NCBI RefSeq assembly: GCF_003428885.1
Contig: NZ_QQRU01000003.1
Coordinates: forward strand, 172,440 to 236,439
Direction: 5' to 3'
DNA length: 64,000 nucleotides
Source: Streptococcus sp. LQJ-218
Lineage (GTDB): Bacteria; Bacillota; Bacilli; Lactobacillales; Streptococcaceae
Below are positions 19,101 to 26,991 of the stretch, one piece after another. Below the pieces are notes generated by a model that made no database searches, was not told where the DNA came from, and saw only the letters and a list, made by a program, of their open reading frames with translations. The first letter of the stretch is position 1; every line of letters begins with the position of its first letter. Made by a program: the position numbers and the translations under genes.

Positions 19101-20566
19101 GGAGTCCAGTTATAGTAGCGATAACCAAATAAATCTTTCTTAGCATCTACAAGCTGACCATCCTTGTAAACACGAGTTACCATCTCATATAAAGCAGGTT
19201 TGTCAGATGACACTGTCCACAATTTTGGTTTTTCAACTTCTAATGCTGAATCCAAATGAAGTGTTTCCTTAGCTTTTAGAGTTTTACTCTCAGTTCGAAC
19301 AAGTTCTGTAACTGCCTTACCACCTCGTTCAAAAATTTGATACTCCGCTACAATTTCATGGTCTTTATTGTCTGTATTAACAATTTTACTGCTTACTTGG
19401 GTTTCAACTTTTCCTCCTTGTTGACTTTCTAGTTTTGGAGTTAAAATAGTTGTTCCATTTTTTTCAACATGAACCTTGTCGGTTACCTGCAATGATACGT
19501 CTCGATAGATACCACTTCCTGAATACCATCTACTACTTGGTTGCTTATTAACTGCATGAACAGAAATGACATTTTCTCGTCCATCTTTATGGAGATAGTT
19601 ACTAATATCATATGAAAATTGATTGTAACCATTTGGATAGTGACCAACTAGTTGGCCATTGACAAATACTTGTGAATCCATGTAAACACCATCAAAGGTT
19701 ACACGAACATCTTTATTCAAGTCTTTTTCGTCTAATTTAAAGGTTTTCCGATACCAACCATCTCCACCGTTCAATTGACCGCCTTCGTTTTGAGCTGGTG
19801 AATCATGGTCAAAATCAAAATGAATACTCCAGTCATGAGGAAGATCCATTTTTTTCCATGAAGAAATATCTGCGTCTGGTTTTACAGCTTCCTTTGCATT
19901 GGCATTTAGTTTAAAGTGCCAATTCTGGTTGAAAGAAATATTTCTATCTTCAATTAACTTATCAACTACTTCATTCGTAGCAGATTTGAATTCTTGCTTA
20001 TCTTTTGAAACAGAACGATCTTGTGATTCTGCTTTATTTGTTTCTTCAGATTCCTTCTTATCCTCAGGTTTATTTTTATCTTCAGATTTATCCGTTACCT
20101 CAGTCTTATTTGTTTCTTCAAGCTTATTGCTATCCTCAGGTTTGTTCCTTTCTTCTGTTTTGTTCTCGACTTCAGCCTTACCTTCTTCTAAAGGAACTGG
20201 TTGATGATTGGCAACTGAAACCAAAGGTTGATCTGCTTGAGGTTTTACTACAGCATCACTACCATCCGCATTTTCCTTTAGAGATACATTTTCAGATGTA
20301 ACAGGTTGCTCACTGGATTTTTCAGATATAACTCCTTCAACTTTATGTTCATTTGAAATATCAGTAGCTTCCTTATTTTCAGGCTGGTGCTCAGTCCTAT
20401 TTATCGCCACAATCTCTTCAGCATTTTCGTTGGCATATACCGAAGAAGATAGACTAACGCTCGCCCCTAATAATAGAGCACATGTCCCTATAAGCACCGA
20501 GCAAGCACCGACTGAAAATTTTCGAATACTATACACTCTTTTTTTGTTCCAATTACCTTTTTGCAT
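16148..20566 (-). CDS. bgaA: BgaA-type exo-beta-galactosidase, truncated after the catalytic and Ig-like parts
   Basis: The predicted product has 1472 residues. It has a YSIRK-type signal peptide (YSIRKFSVGACSVLIG at 12-27), an acidic/Lys-rich repeat region at about 128-185, the GH2 sugar-binding, Ig-like and TIM-barrel domains (about 205-800), and then bacterial Ig-like domains. Catalytic residues are E622 (SIGNEIGE, acid/base) and E703 (YGSETSS, nucleophile). In relatives the protein is about 2200-2400 residues and is anchored by sortase. Here TAG at 16150-16148 ends it, so the enzyme should be exported but not wall-anchored. Promoter TTGACA-16-TAAAAT with a perfect cre-type site in the leader. 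Confidence 0.88.
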   Translation of the reverse strand: MQKGNWNKKRVYSIRKFSVGACSVLIGTCALLLGASVSLSSSVYANENAEEIVAINRTEHQPENKEATDISNEHKVEGVISEKSSEQPVTSENVSLKENADGSDAVVKPQADQPLVSVANHQPVPLEEGKAEVENKTEERNKPEDSNKLEETNKTEVTDKSEDKNKPEDKKESEETNKAESQDRSVSKDKQEFKSATNEVVDKLIEDRNISFNQNWHFKLNANAKEAVKPDADISSWKKMDLPHDWSIHFDFDHDSPAQNEGGQLNGGDGWYRKTFKLDEKDLNKDVRVTFDGVYMDSQVFVNGQLVGHYPNGYNQFSYDISNYLHKDGRENVISVHAVNKQPSSRWYSGSGIYRDVSLQVTDKVHVEKNGTTILTPKLESQQGGKVETQVSSKIVNTDNKDHEIVAEYQIFERGGKAVTELVRTESKTLKAKETLHLDSALEVEKPKLWTVSSDKPALYEMVTRVYKDGQLVDAKKDLFGYRYYNWTPDQGFSLNGEHIKFHGVSLHHDHGALGAEENYKAEYRRLKQMKEMGVNSIRTTHNPASPQTLQIAAELGLLVQEEAFDTWYGGKKPYDYGRFFEKDATHPEARKGEKWSDYDLRTMVERDKNNPAVFMWSIGNEIGEADGKAHSLATVKRLVKVIKSVDNTRYVTMGADKFRFGDGTGDHEKIADELDAVGLNYSEENYQTLHAKHPKWLIYGSETSSATRTRGSYFHPESEWVGSNQYWRNYEQSDYGNDRVGWGKTATASWTFDRDHPGYAGQFIWTGTDYIGEPTPWHNQNSTPVKSSYFGIVDTAGIPKNDYYLYQSQWVSAKKKPMVHLLPHWNWEKTELADNVADAENRIPVRAYSNAASVELFLNNESLGLKKFNKKQTSDGRTYQEGENPHELYLEWKVAYKPGTLEAVARDESGKEIARDKIVTAGEPAGVRLVKEENAIAADGKDLTYIYYEIVDSKGNVVPTANNLVHFQLHGQGQLVGVDNGEQASRERYKEQADGSWIRRAFNGKGVAIVKSTDQAGKFTLTAYSGLLKSDQVTIFTGKSDQSEKTVLGTEIPKVRTVLGQKLKMPQTVPFVYSDGSREKRPVTWSQADVSQAGIVTVKGMSDGREVEARVEVLTIANELPAVKRITPGTDLSSVDKLVSLVSTDGRIHNYEVENWEISPEDKEKLSTPGAHIQMTSQLGDRTIHATLIVDDGKELAQVAPTIAVGGESVTELSKEHPVHYHKLSYGAKIPEVSASAENADVNVIQANESNGMRASIYIQPKDGGQLQTYAVQFLVDSPKIESLSLRVDQAASLKEDQTVKVTVLARYQDGTEAVLPTEKVTFSSQGEGVVSVNKGMLELHKPGSLTLQAQYEGAKGELPLTITANTEDKVVQAIRPVSLVTDLHQTPNLPSTVTVEYDKGFPKVHKVVWDSIPAEKLNQYHTFEVLGKVEGLNQEARASISVEGIVKVEDVSITTPISEAPTLPESVRTY

Positions 20567-20580
20567 ATAATCCTCCTTTT

Positions 20581-20595
20581 AGCAACCGCTTTCAT
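20581..20595 (-). promoter_or_regulatory. candidate cre (CcpA) site in the bgaA leader
   Basis: The minus-strand sequence ATGAAAGCGGTTGCT matches the consensus WTGNAANCGNWNNCW at every fixed position. It lies between the promoter and the ribosome-binding site of bgaA, so CcpA would act as a block to transcription. Pneumococcal bgaA is known to be under carbon control. Confidence 0.65.
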
Positions 20596-20639
20596 TTTAT
20601 CTGAGAGCAATCTACTTATTATCATTATCTTATAATACG

Positions 20640-20667
20640 ATTTTATAACCAATAAAAAATTTGTCAA
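20640..20667 (-). promoter_or_regulatory. bgaA promoter
   Basis: On the minus strand TTGACA (20667-20662) and TAAAAT (20645-20640) are separated by 16 bases, about 75 bases upstream of the start codon. Confidence 0.6.
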
Positions 20668-21019
20668 TCGAATACAGATAAAAACAATGTTTTGGATTGG
20701 TTTTTATAAAAATTGGAGAATTTTTAAAAAGTATTGAAGTAGAATTTATTATAATAAAAATGATATCCGACTTTCTTTAAAATTTTAAGACGGAATAGTT
20801 TTTTATTATCCCAAATAGAAAAAATTTTTCTTAAAGATTTAAACATATAAAAAGAGCAAACGAATAGTTCAGTTTTTTCCTGATTTCATTAACTCTTAAT
20901 TCTTATTTTATCTTATAAGTTTTGATTAAATTCACCGTATTACTAAACCTTAATATCCAGCTACATCATGTCAAATCGCTATTTTAAAATTCTTATTTTC
21001 CTTCTTTAGCAGGAAAGAT
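20668..21019. other. AT-rich intergenic stretch without a recognisable gene
   Basis: About 350 bases of very AT-rich sequence upstream of the bgaA promoter. I see no coding frame with a ribosome-binding site, no tRNA and no clear repeat; the tail merges into the pseudogene at 21020. Confidence 0.5.
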
Positions 21020-21296
21020 TTATCCAATACCAATGCAATTTAGTACGCCCGCTCCAATTACCAAGCCACTTGAAATTGGCAAAAGGTTCAAAATTGCATT
21101 CGCAATAATAAAGGTAACAATCAAACACATGAGACTAGCCTTGTAGTCTTTTTCAAAAGATTCTCTAGAGTGAAAAGAGGAACAGCCCTACCGGAAACAG
21201 TGACCAAAGGTTGACATCTAAACTTGGTCATCCAACAGAACCAAAATACACTACTGTCGCTGCTACTAAAAATACAATTCCCAATAATTTTTTCAT
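21020..21296 (-). pseudogene. decayed small membrane-protein gene
   Basis: A GGAGATAAAGAA ribosome-binding site precedes an ATG at 21296, and the frame reads MKKLLGIVFLVAATVVYFGS, then hits TGA after 22 codons. Reading through gives PSLDVNLWSLFPVGLFLFS, then TAG. A +1 shift restores a frame with ESFEKDYKASLMCLIVTFII and LPISSGLVIGAGVLNC, ending at TAA 21022-21020. So one nonsense change and one indel break a gene of about 92 codons with three hydrophobic segments. It resembles small LiaF/DUF5668-type membrane proteins, which is a weak inference. Confidence 0.6.
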
Positions 21297-21450
21297 TTCT
21301 TTATCTCCAATTTCTTTTTTAGGAACTTTAGTTATCCGATAGTGACTCCTCACGTCCCTTACAAAAAAGATTATAACAGAGGTCAGTGTCAAGAACAAGT
21401 GCTTTTGCCTATCTGGTCTCTATCTCTGTCTAAATGGTTCAATAATTAAG

Positions 21451-21480
21451 AAAAAAAGAAACCCAGTAGAATGAGTTTCT
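21451..21480 (-). terminator. terminator downstream of the tRNA relic
   Basis: On the minus strand GAAACTCATTCTACTGGGTTTC folds into a hairpin followed by seven T, directly after the 3' end of the interrupted tRNA. It shows the tRNA was once an independent unit. Confidence 0.6.
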
Positions 21481-21486
21481 TCACTT

Positions 21487-21710
21487 TGCCGATTGCAGGG
21501 CTTGAACCTGTGACCTAGGCTTTACGAGTGTCTTGCTCTAGCAACTAATACTCAATGAAAATCAAAGAGCAAACTAGGAAACTAGACGCAGGCTGCTCAA
21601 AACACTGTTTTGAGGTTGCAGATAAGACTGACGAAGTCAGTCACATATATACGGCAAGGCGAAGCTGACGTTGTTTGAAGAGATTTTCGAAGAGTATAAG
21701 CTAAATCGGC
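21487..21710 (-). pseudogene. tRNA-Thr(CGU) relic interrupted by a BOX element
   Basis: Removing the BOX element leaves GCCGATT..AATCGGC as a perfect 7-bp acceptor stem, a D-arm GCTTAGTTGCTAGAGC, an anticodon loop CTCGTAA (anticodon CGT), and a T-arm ACAGG-TTCAAGC-CCTGC followed by discriminator A. The anticodon stem (AGACA/AGCCT) has two mismatches and the T-stem one, so the gene has decayed. CCA is not encoded. The 150-base insertion in the D-arm excludes a functional tRNA. Confidence 0.85.
21548..21697 (-). repeat. BOX element (A-B-C), copy 2, inserted in the tRNA relic
   Basis: 150 bases from ATACTCAATGAAAATC to TTCGAAGAGTAT with one boxB module. The host sequence on either side reads GCT-TA and TA-GTTGC, consistent with duplication of a TA target. 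Confidence 0.88.
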
Positions 21711-21769
21711 GATTGCACTTACAATATAGCACTCTGAGAATAGGTGTCAAGAAATTTTCATCTCTATTA

Positions 21770-21800
21770 AAAAAAGCCTATCCTGAGACAAGGCTTTGAT
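21770..21800 (-). terminator. terminator of the ABC-2 exporter operon
   Basis: On the minus strand AAAGCCT and AGGCTTT form a hairpin followed by seven T, just after the last permease gene. Confidence 0.7.
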
Positions 21801-21810
21801 AGTATTCAAC

Positions 21811-22596
21811 TTAAGAACCTGCACTTTCGTAGGAATCTAAGCCCCTATCCCAAAGTTTAAGGGAAATGACAAAGAAAACAAGGGAAATCAACATCAAACC
21901 TCCGATGTTAAAGATTACATCCTTGTCCTGCAAGAAATAGCTAGCAGGATAGTAGGCCGTAAAGGCAAAAGGCACGATAAAACTAATCAACCAGCGAAGG
22001 ACTGAATTGTAAATGGAAATGGGATACTTGGCAAAATCATTAAACATATAGAAAATGTAGATCATGGCGCCTGACTGCTTGGTCCAAAAAGCAATACTGG
22101 CTGTCGCAATTTTCAAGGAAGTATAAATCAAGGTCGCAAATGGTATGCAGACTAGGAAAAGCAGGAATTTTGGAAGAGTCCAAGCAATGCTAGTCACTGT
22201 TGTTCCCAATAGGATACCACCGACCAAGAGTTCTCCCAAAGCATCAATCTGAAAAGTCTCAACTAGAATATGAAAGAGAGGATTGATAGGACGAGTCAGA
22301 TACTTGTCAAACTCACCTTTTCGGACTAGGCGTTGCCCTAATGCCCAGAGATTATCAAAAAAGAGATGGTCCAAGCCCTTGGGAATCAAGGAAAAACCAT
22401 AGATAAAGGTAATTTCTTGAAAAGTCCAACCTTCTAGGGATGGGATGTGTTGAAAGATGACATTGAGAAACAAGAGGTTCAAGCCTTGAGTCAGAAATAC
22501 TCCCAGTACTCCAACCACAAAATCCACCTTGTATTCCATGATTTGTTTGATGTATTGTCTGATAAAAATCAGATGCATGCGTTGATATTTTTTCAT
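21811..22596 (-). CDS. ABC-2 type transporter permease (COG3694-like)
   Basis: A 261-residue membrane protein with six predicted helices, of the ABC-2 family. The segment EFDKYLTRPINPLFHILVE is typical of this permease subgroup. It is the last gene of a three-gene unit with another permease and an ATPase; the intergenic gap is 1 base. Together they form an exporter of unknown substrate. Confidence 0.82.
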   Translation of the reverse strand: MKKYQRMHLIFIRQYIKQIMEYKVDFVVGVLGVFLTQGLNLLFLNVIFQHIPSLEGWTFQEITFIYGFSLIPKGLDHLFFDNLWALGQRLVRKGEFDKYLTRPINPLFHILVETFQIDALGELLVGGILLGTTVTSIAWTLPKFLLFLVCIPFATLIYTSLKIATASIAFWTKQSGAMIYIFYMFNDFAKYPISIYNSVLRWLISFIVPFAFTAYYPASYFLQDKDVIFNIGGLMLISLVFFVISLKLWDRGLDSYESAGS

Positions 22597-22597
22597 C

Positions 22598-23416
22598 CTA
22601 ACCTCCTTGAATGGTGATAAATGACTGGACTCGTTTCCAAATCAACTGAGACAAGCCCACCATCACTAAGAGCCAGAAAAACTGCAAAGCGAGCGCCTGA
22701 AGAATCTGACTGGCATCGTATTTCCCAACAATAATCATGACCGGAGTGTAAATCAAGGATGAAAAAGGCAGGAAGGACAGAATATCTGAAACAACCTTTG
22801 GAAAGAAAGCCAAGGGAATCAAACTGCCAGACATAAAAGCCACTATGGAAGTCTTAAGTAAGTTGGAACCCCATAGATTTTTAAATACAAAGGCAGAAAA
22901 TCCAAAGCAGATATTAAAGAAAAAGTTAATCAGATAGGCCAGCGTTAAGCTAAAAAGATAAAGGGCAGTTAATCCCAGCACTTCTACAATACCTTGTCCA
23001 GATACGATTTTCATCAAAACAATGACACTTAAAAATGGCAGTCCAACGCTGATAAAAATCAACCACTTGGATCCCAGTTCGGTAAAAAGATAAGAGGCTG
23101 CAAAATGCACTGGTCTCAACAAGCGCATGATAATAGAGCCATCCTTGACCTCCTCCCCAATCATAAAAGAGCTATCAGACCTGGTCAACAGATTGGTCAC
23201 AAAACTCATGATGATGTAGAGGGTGATATCTGCCATACTGAATCCCTGAATCAAAGACTCCTGGGAGGAATCAAAGACTGCCTTCCAGAGATAAAAAGCT
23301 ACAAAAGCTCCCATGACATCGCCAATCCGATAGAGAATAAAGTTGACTCGATAGGTGATCAACTCCTGAATTCCTGCATTGATAAAAGGTTTATAACGTC
23401 TCCACAATTTGACCAT
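22598..23416 (-). CDS. ABC-2 type transporter permease (COG4587-like)
   Basis: A 272-residue six-helix membrane protein, partner of the permease encoded immediately downstream. GSIIMRLLRPVHFAASYLF resembles the motif of the second permease, as expected of paralogous half-transporters. The start follows the ATPase stop by one base, showing tight coupling. Substrate unknown. Confidence 0.82.
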   Translation of the reverse strand: MVKLWRRYKPFINAGIQELITYRVNFILYRIGDVMGAFVAFYLWKAVFDSSQESLIQGFSMADITLYIIMSFVTNLLTRSDSSFMIGEEVKDGSIIMRLLRPVHFAASYLFTELGSKWLIFISVGLPFLSVIVLMKIVSGQGIVEVLGLTALYLFSLTLAYLINFFFNICFGFSAFVFKNLWGSNLLKTSIVAFMSGSLIPLAFFPKVVSDILSFLPFSSLIYTPVMIIVGKYDASQILQALALQFFWLLVMVGLSQLIWKRVQSFITIQGG

Positions 23417-23417
23417 C

Positions 23418-24410
23418 TTAGAGCTCCTTTCGATAGAAGCGGCGGATAATTTCCTCGATATCCGTATCCACCATCTTCAAATCGCGGATTTCAAAATCAG
23501 ACAAGGTCTGCTTGATAATATCAGCTGACTGGTAGTGTGAACTATCAAATTCAATGTTGAGAATATTCCCCTGTCTATCAATGCTCATATCAGGTAGACC
23601 TTCATAATGAGAAACGAGATGACTTTGGCCTGGTAGCAGTTCAAAGGACAGCGTCTTCATCTTTCCAAAGGTTTCCTTGAGTTGGCTAACCGTTCCATCA
23701 AAAATCTCTCGCCCCTTGTCAATCATAAAAATCCGATCACAAAGTTGTTCAATATCGCTCAGGTCGTGAGTGGTCAAGAGAATAGTTGTTTCTTCCTCTT
23801 GATTGATTTGGGTAATAGCCCGACGAATGTTGTCCTTAACGGACACATCCAAACCAATAGTCGGCTCATCTAAAAAGAGAACCTTGGGATTGTGAAGCAA
23901 GGAAGCCGCAATATCCGCCCGCATCCGTTGACCCAGTGAAAGAGTCCGCACAGGATCCTTGATAAATTCCTTCAAATCCAAGACTTCATTCAAAAAGTCC
24001 ATACGCTTATGGAAGAGCGAGTCTGGGACATCGTAAATTTCTTTTAAGACCGTGTAAGTCTCTTGCAGTGCCAAATCCCACCATAGCTGGGTACGTTGTC
24101 CGAAAACGACTCCAATATCCTTGACATAATCTTGGCGATTATCCTGTGGAATCTTGCCATTAATCCGACAAAAACCAGATGTCGGTTTTAAAATCCCTGT
24201 CAGCATTTTGATGGTGGTCGATTTCCCAGCACCATTTGCCCCGATGAAGCCTAGAATCTGCCCCTTGGGCACCTCAAAGGTTAAATCCTTGACCGCTTCA
24301 AAGGTCTGCTTTTCAGGATGAATAAAGGAACGCAAAGCCCCCTTCAGGCCCGGTTCCTTAACAGTCTTCACAAAATTTTTCTGAAGATGTTCCACTTCTA
24401 TCATTGCCAT
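23418..24410 (-). CDS. ABC transporter ATP-binding protein (COG4586-like)
   Basis: A 330-residue ATPase for the two downstream ABC-2 permeases. Walker A is GANGAGKST (near residue 59), the signature is LSLGQRMRADIA, and Walker B is VLFLDEPTIGLD. A C-terminal extension of about 90 residues follows the nucleotide-binding domain, as in this subgroup. First gene of the operon, with a well-formed promoter overlapped by a cre-like palindrome, so export is probably carbon-regulated. Confidence 0.88.
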   Translation of the reverse strand: MAMIEVEHLQKNFVKTVKEPGLKGALRSFIHPEKQTFEAVKDLTFEVPKGQILGFIGANGAGKSTTIKMLTGILKPTSGFCRINGKIPQDNRQDYVKDIGVVFGQRTQLWWDLALQETYTVLKEIYDVPDSLFHKRMDFLNEVLDLKEFIKDPVRTLSLGQRMRADIAASLLHNPKVLFLDEPTIGLDVSVKDNIRRAITQINQEEETTILLTTHDLSDIEQLCDRIFMIDKGREIFDGTVSQLKETFGKMKTLSFELLPGQSHLVSHYEGLPDMSIDRQGNILNIEFDSSHYQSADIIKQTLSDFEIRDLKMVDTDIEEIIRRFYRKEL

Positions 24411-24473
24411 ATCTAAATCCTTACTTCTTATTCCTTCTCAAGGTTAATATTACAGAAGGCTTTATACCAACCT

Positions 24474-24502
24474 ATTATAATCCAATAAAAAAAGGAATGC
24501 AA
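24474..24502 (-). promoter_or_regulatory. promoter of the ABC-2 exporter operon
   Basis: On the minus strand TTGCAT (24502-24497) and TATAAT (24479-24474) are separated by 17 bases, about 64 bases upstream of the first gene. Confidence 0.75.
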
Positions 24503-24510
24503 GCGCTTGC
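24496..24510. promoter_or_regulatory. candidate cre (CcpA) site overlapping the -35
   Basis: AATGCAAGCGCTTGC contains the perfect 12-base palindrome GCAAGCGCTTGC and matches the cre consensus except at one outer position. It covers the -35 hexamer of the exporter promoter, a repressing position. Confidence 0.6.
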
Positions 24511-24589
24511 CTACAGTTTATGAAATTAGAGATTTTTCTCTTAAAGTAATACTTTTAATCAAAAATTCTGGTTTGATAATTTCTTAAAA

Positions 24590-24620
24590 CACCAAAAAAC
24601 CCACCCAATGGGCAGGTTTC
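24590..24620 (-). terminator. terminator of fba
   Basis: On the minus strand AACCTGCCCATTGGGTGGGTT forms a hairpin followed by a T run, about 25 bases past the fba stop. Confidence 0.7.
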
Positions 24621-24640
24621 ATCTGTATTGTTCAGCTAGA

Positions 24641-25522
24641 TTAAGCTTTACCTTCTGAACCGAATACGTCGATACGTTCTTCAACTGATGCTTGGATAGC
24701 TTTTACACCGTCAGCCAAGAATTTACGTGGGTCGAAGAGTTTTTTCTTGTCGTATTCTGCTTCGTTTGCTTCGTAGTCACGAGCAAATTTACGAGTTGCG
24801 TTAGCGAATGCGATTTGGCATTCAGTGTTAACGTTAACTTTCGCAACACCAAGTTTGATAGCTGATTGGATTTGCTCATCAGGAATACCTGATCCACCGT
24901 GCAATACGATTGGGAATCCTGGAAGAGCTTCTGTCAATTTTTGCAAGTGGTCAAGGTCAAGACCTTCCCAGTTTGCTGGGTAAGGACCGTGGATGTTACC
25001 GATACCAGCTGCCAAGAAGTCGATACCAGTTGCAACCATTGCTTTAGCGTCTTCGATTGGAGCCAATTCACCTTTACCGATGATTCCGTCTTCTTCACCA
25101 CCGATAGTACCAACTTCAGCTTCTACTGAGATACCTTTAGCGTGTGCTTTTTCAACAACTTCTTTAGCCAATTTAAGGTTTTCTTCAACTGGAAGGTGTG
25201 AACCGTCAAACATGATTGAAGTGTAACCAACTTCGATACACTCAAGTGCATCTTCGTAGTGACCGTGGTCAAGGTGGATAGCTACTGGTACAGTGATACC
25301 CATTGACTCAACAAGGTTAGCGATCAAGTTGCGAGCAACTTTATAACCACCCATGTATTTAGCAGCACCCATTGAAGTTTGGATCAAAACTGGAGCTTTT
25401 TTAGCTTCTGCTGCGCGCAAGATAGCTTGAGTCCACTCAAGGTTGTTTGTGTTAAATCCACCAACTGCATAACCGTTGTCACGAGCTGCTTGGACAAATT
25501 TTTCTGCTGAAACGATTGCCAT
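24641..25522 (-). CDS. fba: class II fructose-1,6-bisphosphate aldolase
   Basis: A 293-residue zinc-dependent glycolytic enzyme. HLDHGHYED holds metal-binding histidines, and LHGGSGIPDEQ and VNVNTE are class II signatures. The start at 25522 (MAIVSAEKFVQ) follows a GGAGG ribosome-binding site; an upstream in-frame start would add 13 atypical residues. Codon use is strongly biased, as expected for a highly expressed gene. It lies next to vncS, the same order as in pneumococcus. Confidence 0.96.
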   Translation of the reverse strand: MAIVSAEKFVQAARDNGYAVGGFNTNNLEWTQAILRAAEAKKAPVLIQTSMGAAKYMGGYKVARNLIANLVESMGITVPVAIHLDHGHYEDALECIEVGYTSIMFDGSHLPVEENLKLAKEVVEKAHAKGISVEAEVGTIGGEEDGIIGKGELAPIEDAKAMVATGIDFLAAGIGNIHGPYPANWEGLDLDHLQKLTEALPGFPIVLHGGSGIPDEQIQSAIKLGVAKVNVNTECQIAFANATRKFARDYEANEAEYDKKKLFDPRKFLADGVKAIQASVEERIDVFGSEGKA

Positions 25523-25662
25523 TTTATCAGGCCTCCTGTATATTTTTATGGGATATCCCATTTACATTGTTCATTTTATCACTTTTTGATAAAAAAAGCT
25601 AGTTTTTCCCGTAGTTTCGATTGAATTTCTTCTAGCTTCATTTATGTAAACCCTTTCTCTCC

Positions 25663-26991
25663 CTAGTCTTGGTAGACTTTTGGAAAAGCTATGAAGAAGG
25701 TCAAACGATTCTCCTGCATCTCAAAATGATAAGGTAATTTCTCGTGTTCTAATAAACTTTTGACCACAAAGAGTCCCATTCCCGAACCCTTGACCTTGCG
25801 ACTAGCATTGTCAGAAAAAGACTGGGCCAGTTTTTCTTGTTCTTCAGGACTAGAGCTATTCTCGATAAAGAGTTCTCCTTCTCTTTCTCCAATGCGAACC
25901 AGGCCACCTGGAGTGGAGTGCTTGATAGCATTACTGATGAGATTCGATAGGATTAATTTCATGACAGATGGGTTTATGTAGGCCTGCTGATGGGTTAGGC
26001 TAATGTCTACCTGAAGTTCTCTCTCCTTAGCTAGCAAGGCATAATCCTTAACCAGACTTTGCGTCATCTGGTGTAGATCAATTTTTTCCCTATCATCTCG
26101 TAATTCCTGTACAGACGAGAGAGAAAGTATCTGGAGAACGTGGTGATTGAGCTCATCCACAATACCTAAGGCTACTCCCAGATAGTGGTCTCTATCCTTA
26201 TAACGACCGACATTTTCTTTCATATTTTCGATCAGGATTTTCAAACTAGCCAGGGGTGTTTTCAATTCATGAGAAGCCCCTCGTAGGAACTCGACTTTCA
26301 TCTTCTCCAGCTGGAGAATGGCTTCATTCTTGTCATGCAAGTCCGCAATGACAGTCAAGAGATGCTGGTAAAGGCTATTGATTTGTTCTTTGAGATCACC
26401 TATCTCATCCTTAGAGTCCACACGCAACCGCACTTGGGCATCCAAATCCATCATCCGACGAGTCACTCGCTTAATTTCTAAAATCGGGGCAACAATGGTC
26501 CGAGCATAGATATAGGCTACCAAGAGGGAAATCAGAAAGGATGCCAGTAAGGTATAGGGAAGAAATTGGAGACTGATTTGCTCTGCTTCCTTTTGCAAAT
26601 CCATGGAAGCTAGAAACTGGAGAGTCATAGTACCACCGTCTTGCGTTGTCACCTCACGTTCCTCGATAAAGAGGGAGGTGGTCTGGCGATTCGCGTCTAG
26701 TGGAAGACTGTCCTTGACTTCTAACTTATCCTCGGTCATCTCGCCCTTAATGGCCCCCTTGATATCACTAGTCTGGGAATACAAGTCTAAGACTTGCTCG
26801 ATACTCTGCCTGTCTTTCCCTTCTAGGGACTGGGCAATGGCTGTTGCTTTCTGACCAATGGTTTCCTGACGGTGGCTCAGATAAGTCGAAGGAAAAAGAA
26901 AATAAATAGCTAAATGAAGGCAGATAACCAGAACACTAAAAATCGAGAAGGTGTAGAAAAATATTTTTGTAAATAAACCTGTTCGTTTCAT
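25663..26991 (-). CDS. vncS: sensor histidine kinase VncS
   Basis: A 442-residue membrane kinase: helix at about 9-31, an extracellular region of about 115 residues, a second helix at about 147-167, HAMP, HisKA with the phosphorylated His in RGASHELKTPLASL, and a HATPase domain (NLISNAIKHS, GSGMGLFVV). The start overlaps the vncR stop by 4 bases (ATGA), showing coupling. In pneumococcus VncRS regulates the adjacent vex ABC genes and was linked to vancomycin tolerance, a role that has been disputed. Confidence 0.9.
   Translation of the reverse strand: MKRTGLFTKIFFYTFSIFSVLVICLHLAIYFLFPSTYLSHRQETIGQKATAIAQSLEGKDRQSIEQVLDLYSQTSDIKGAIKGEMTEDKLEVKDSLPLDANRQTTSLFIEEREVTTQDGGTMTLQFLASMDLQKEAEQISLQFLPYTLLASFLISLLVAYIYARTIVAPILEIKRVTRRMMDLDAQVRLRVDSKDEIGDLKEQINSLYQHLLTVIADLHDKNEAILQLEKMKVEFLRGASHELKTPLASLKILIENMKENVGRYKDRDHYLGVALGIVDELNHHVLQILSLSSVQELRDDREKIDLHQMTQSLVKDYALLAKERELQVDISLTHQQAYINPSVMKLILSNLISNAIKHSTPGGLVRIGEREGELFIENSSSPEEQEKLAQSFSDNASRKVKGSGMGLFVVKSLLEHEKLPYHFEMQENRLTFFIAFPKVYQD

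Noticed and set aside
20820..20850. CiaR-type direct repeat (TTTAAG-N5-TTTAAG) marking a small RNA
   Set aside because: The half-sites are only 8 bases apart and imperfect, and no terminator follows.
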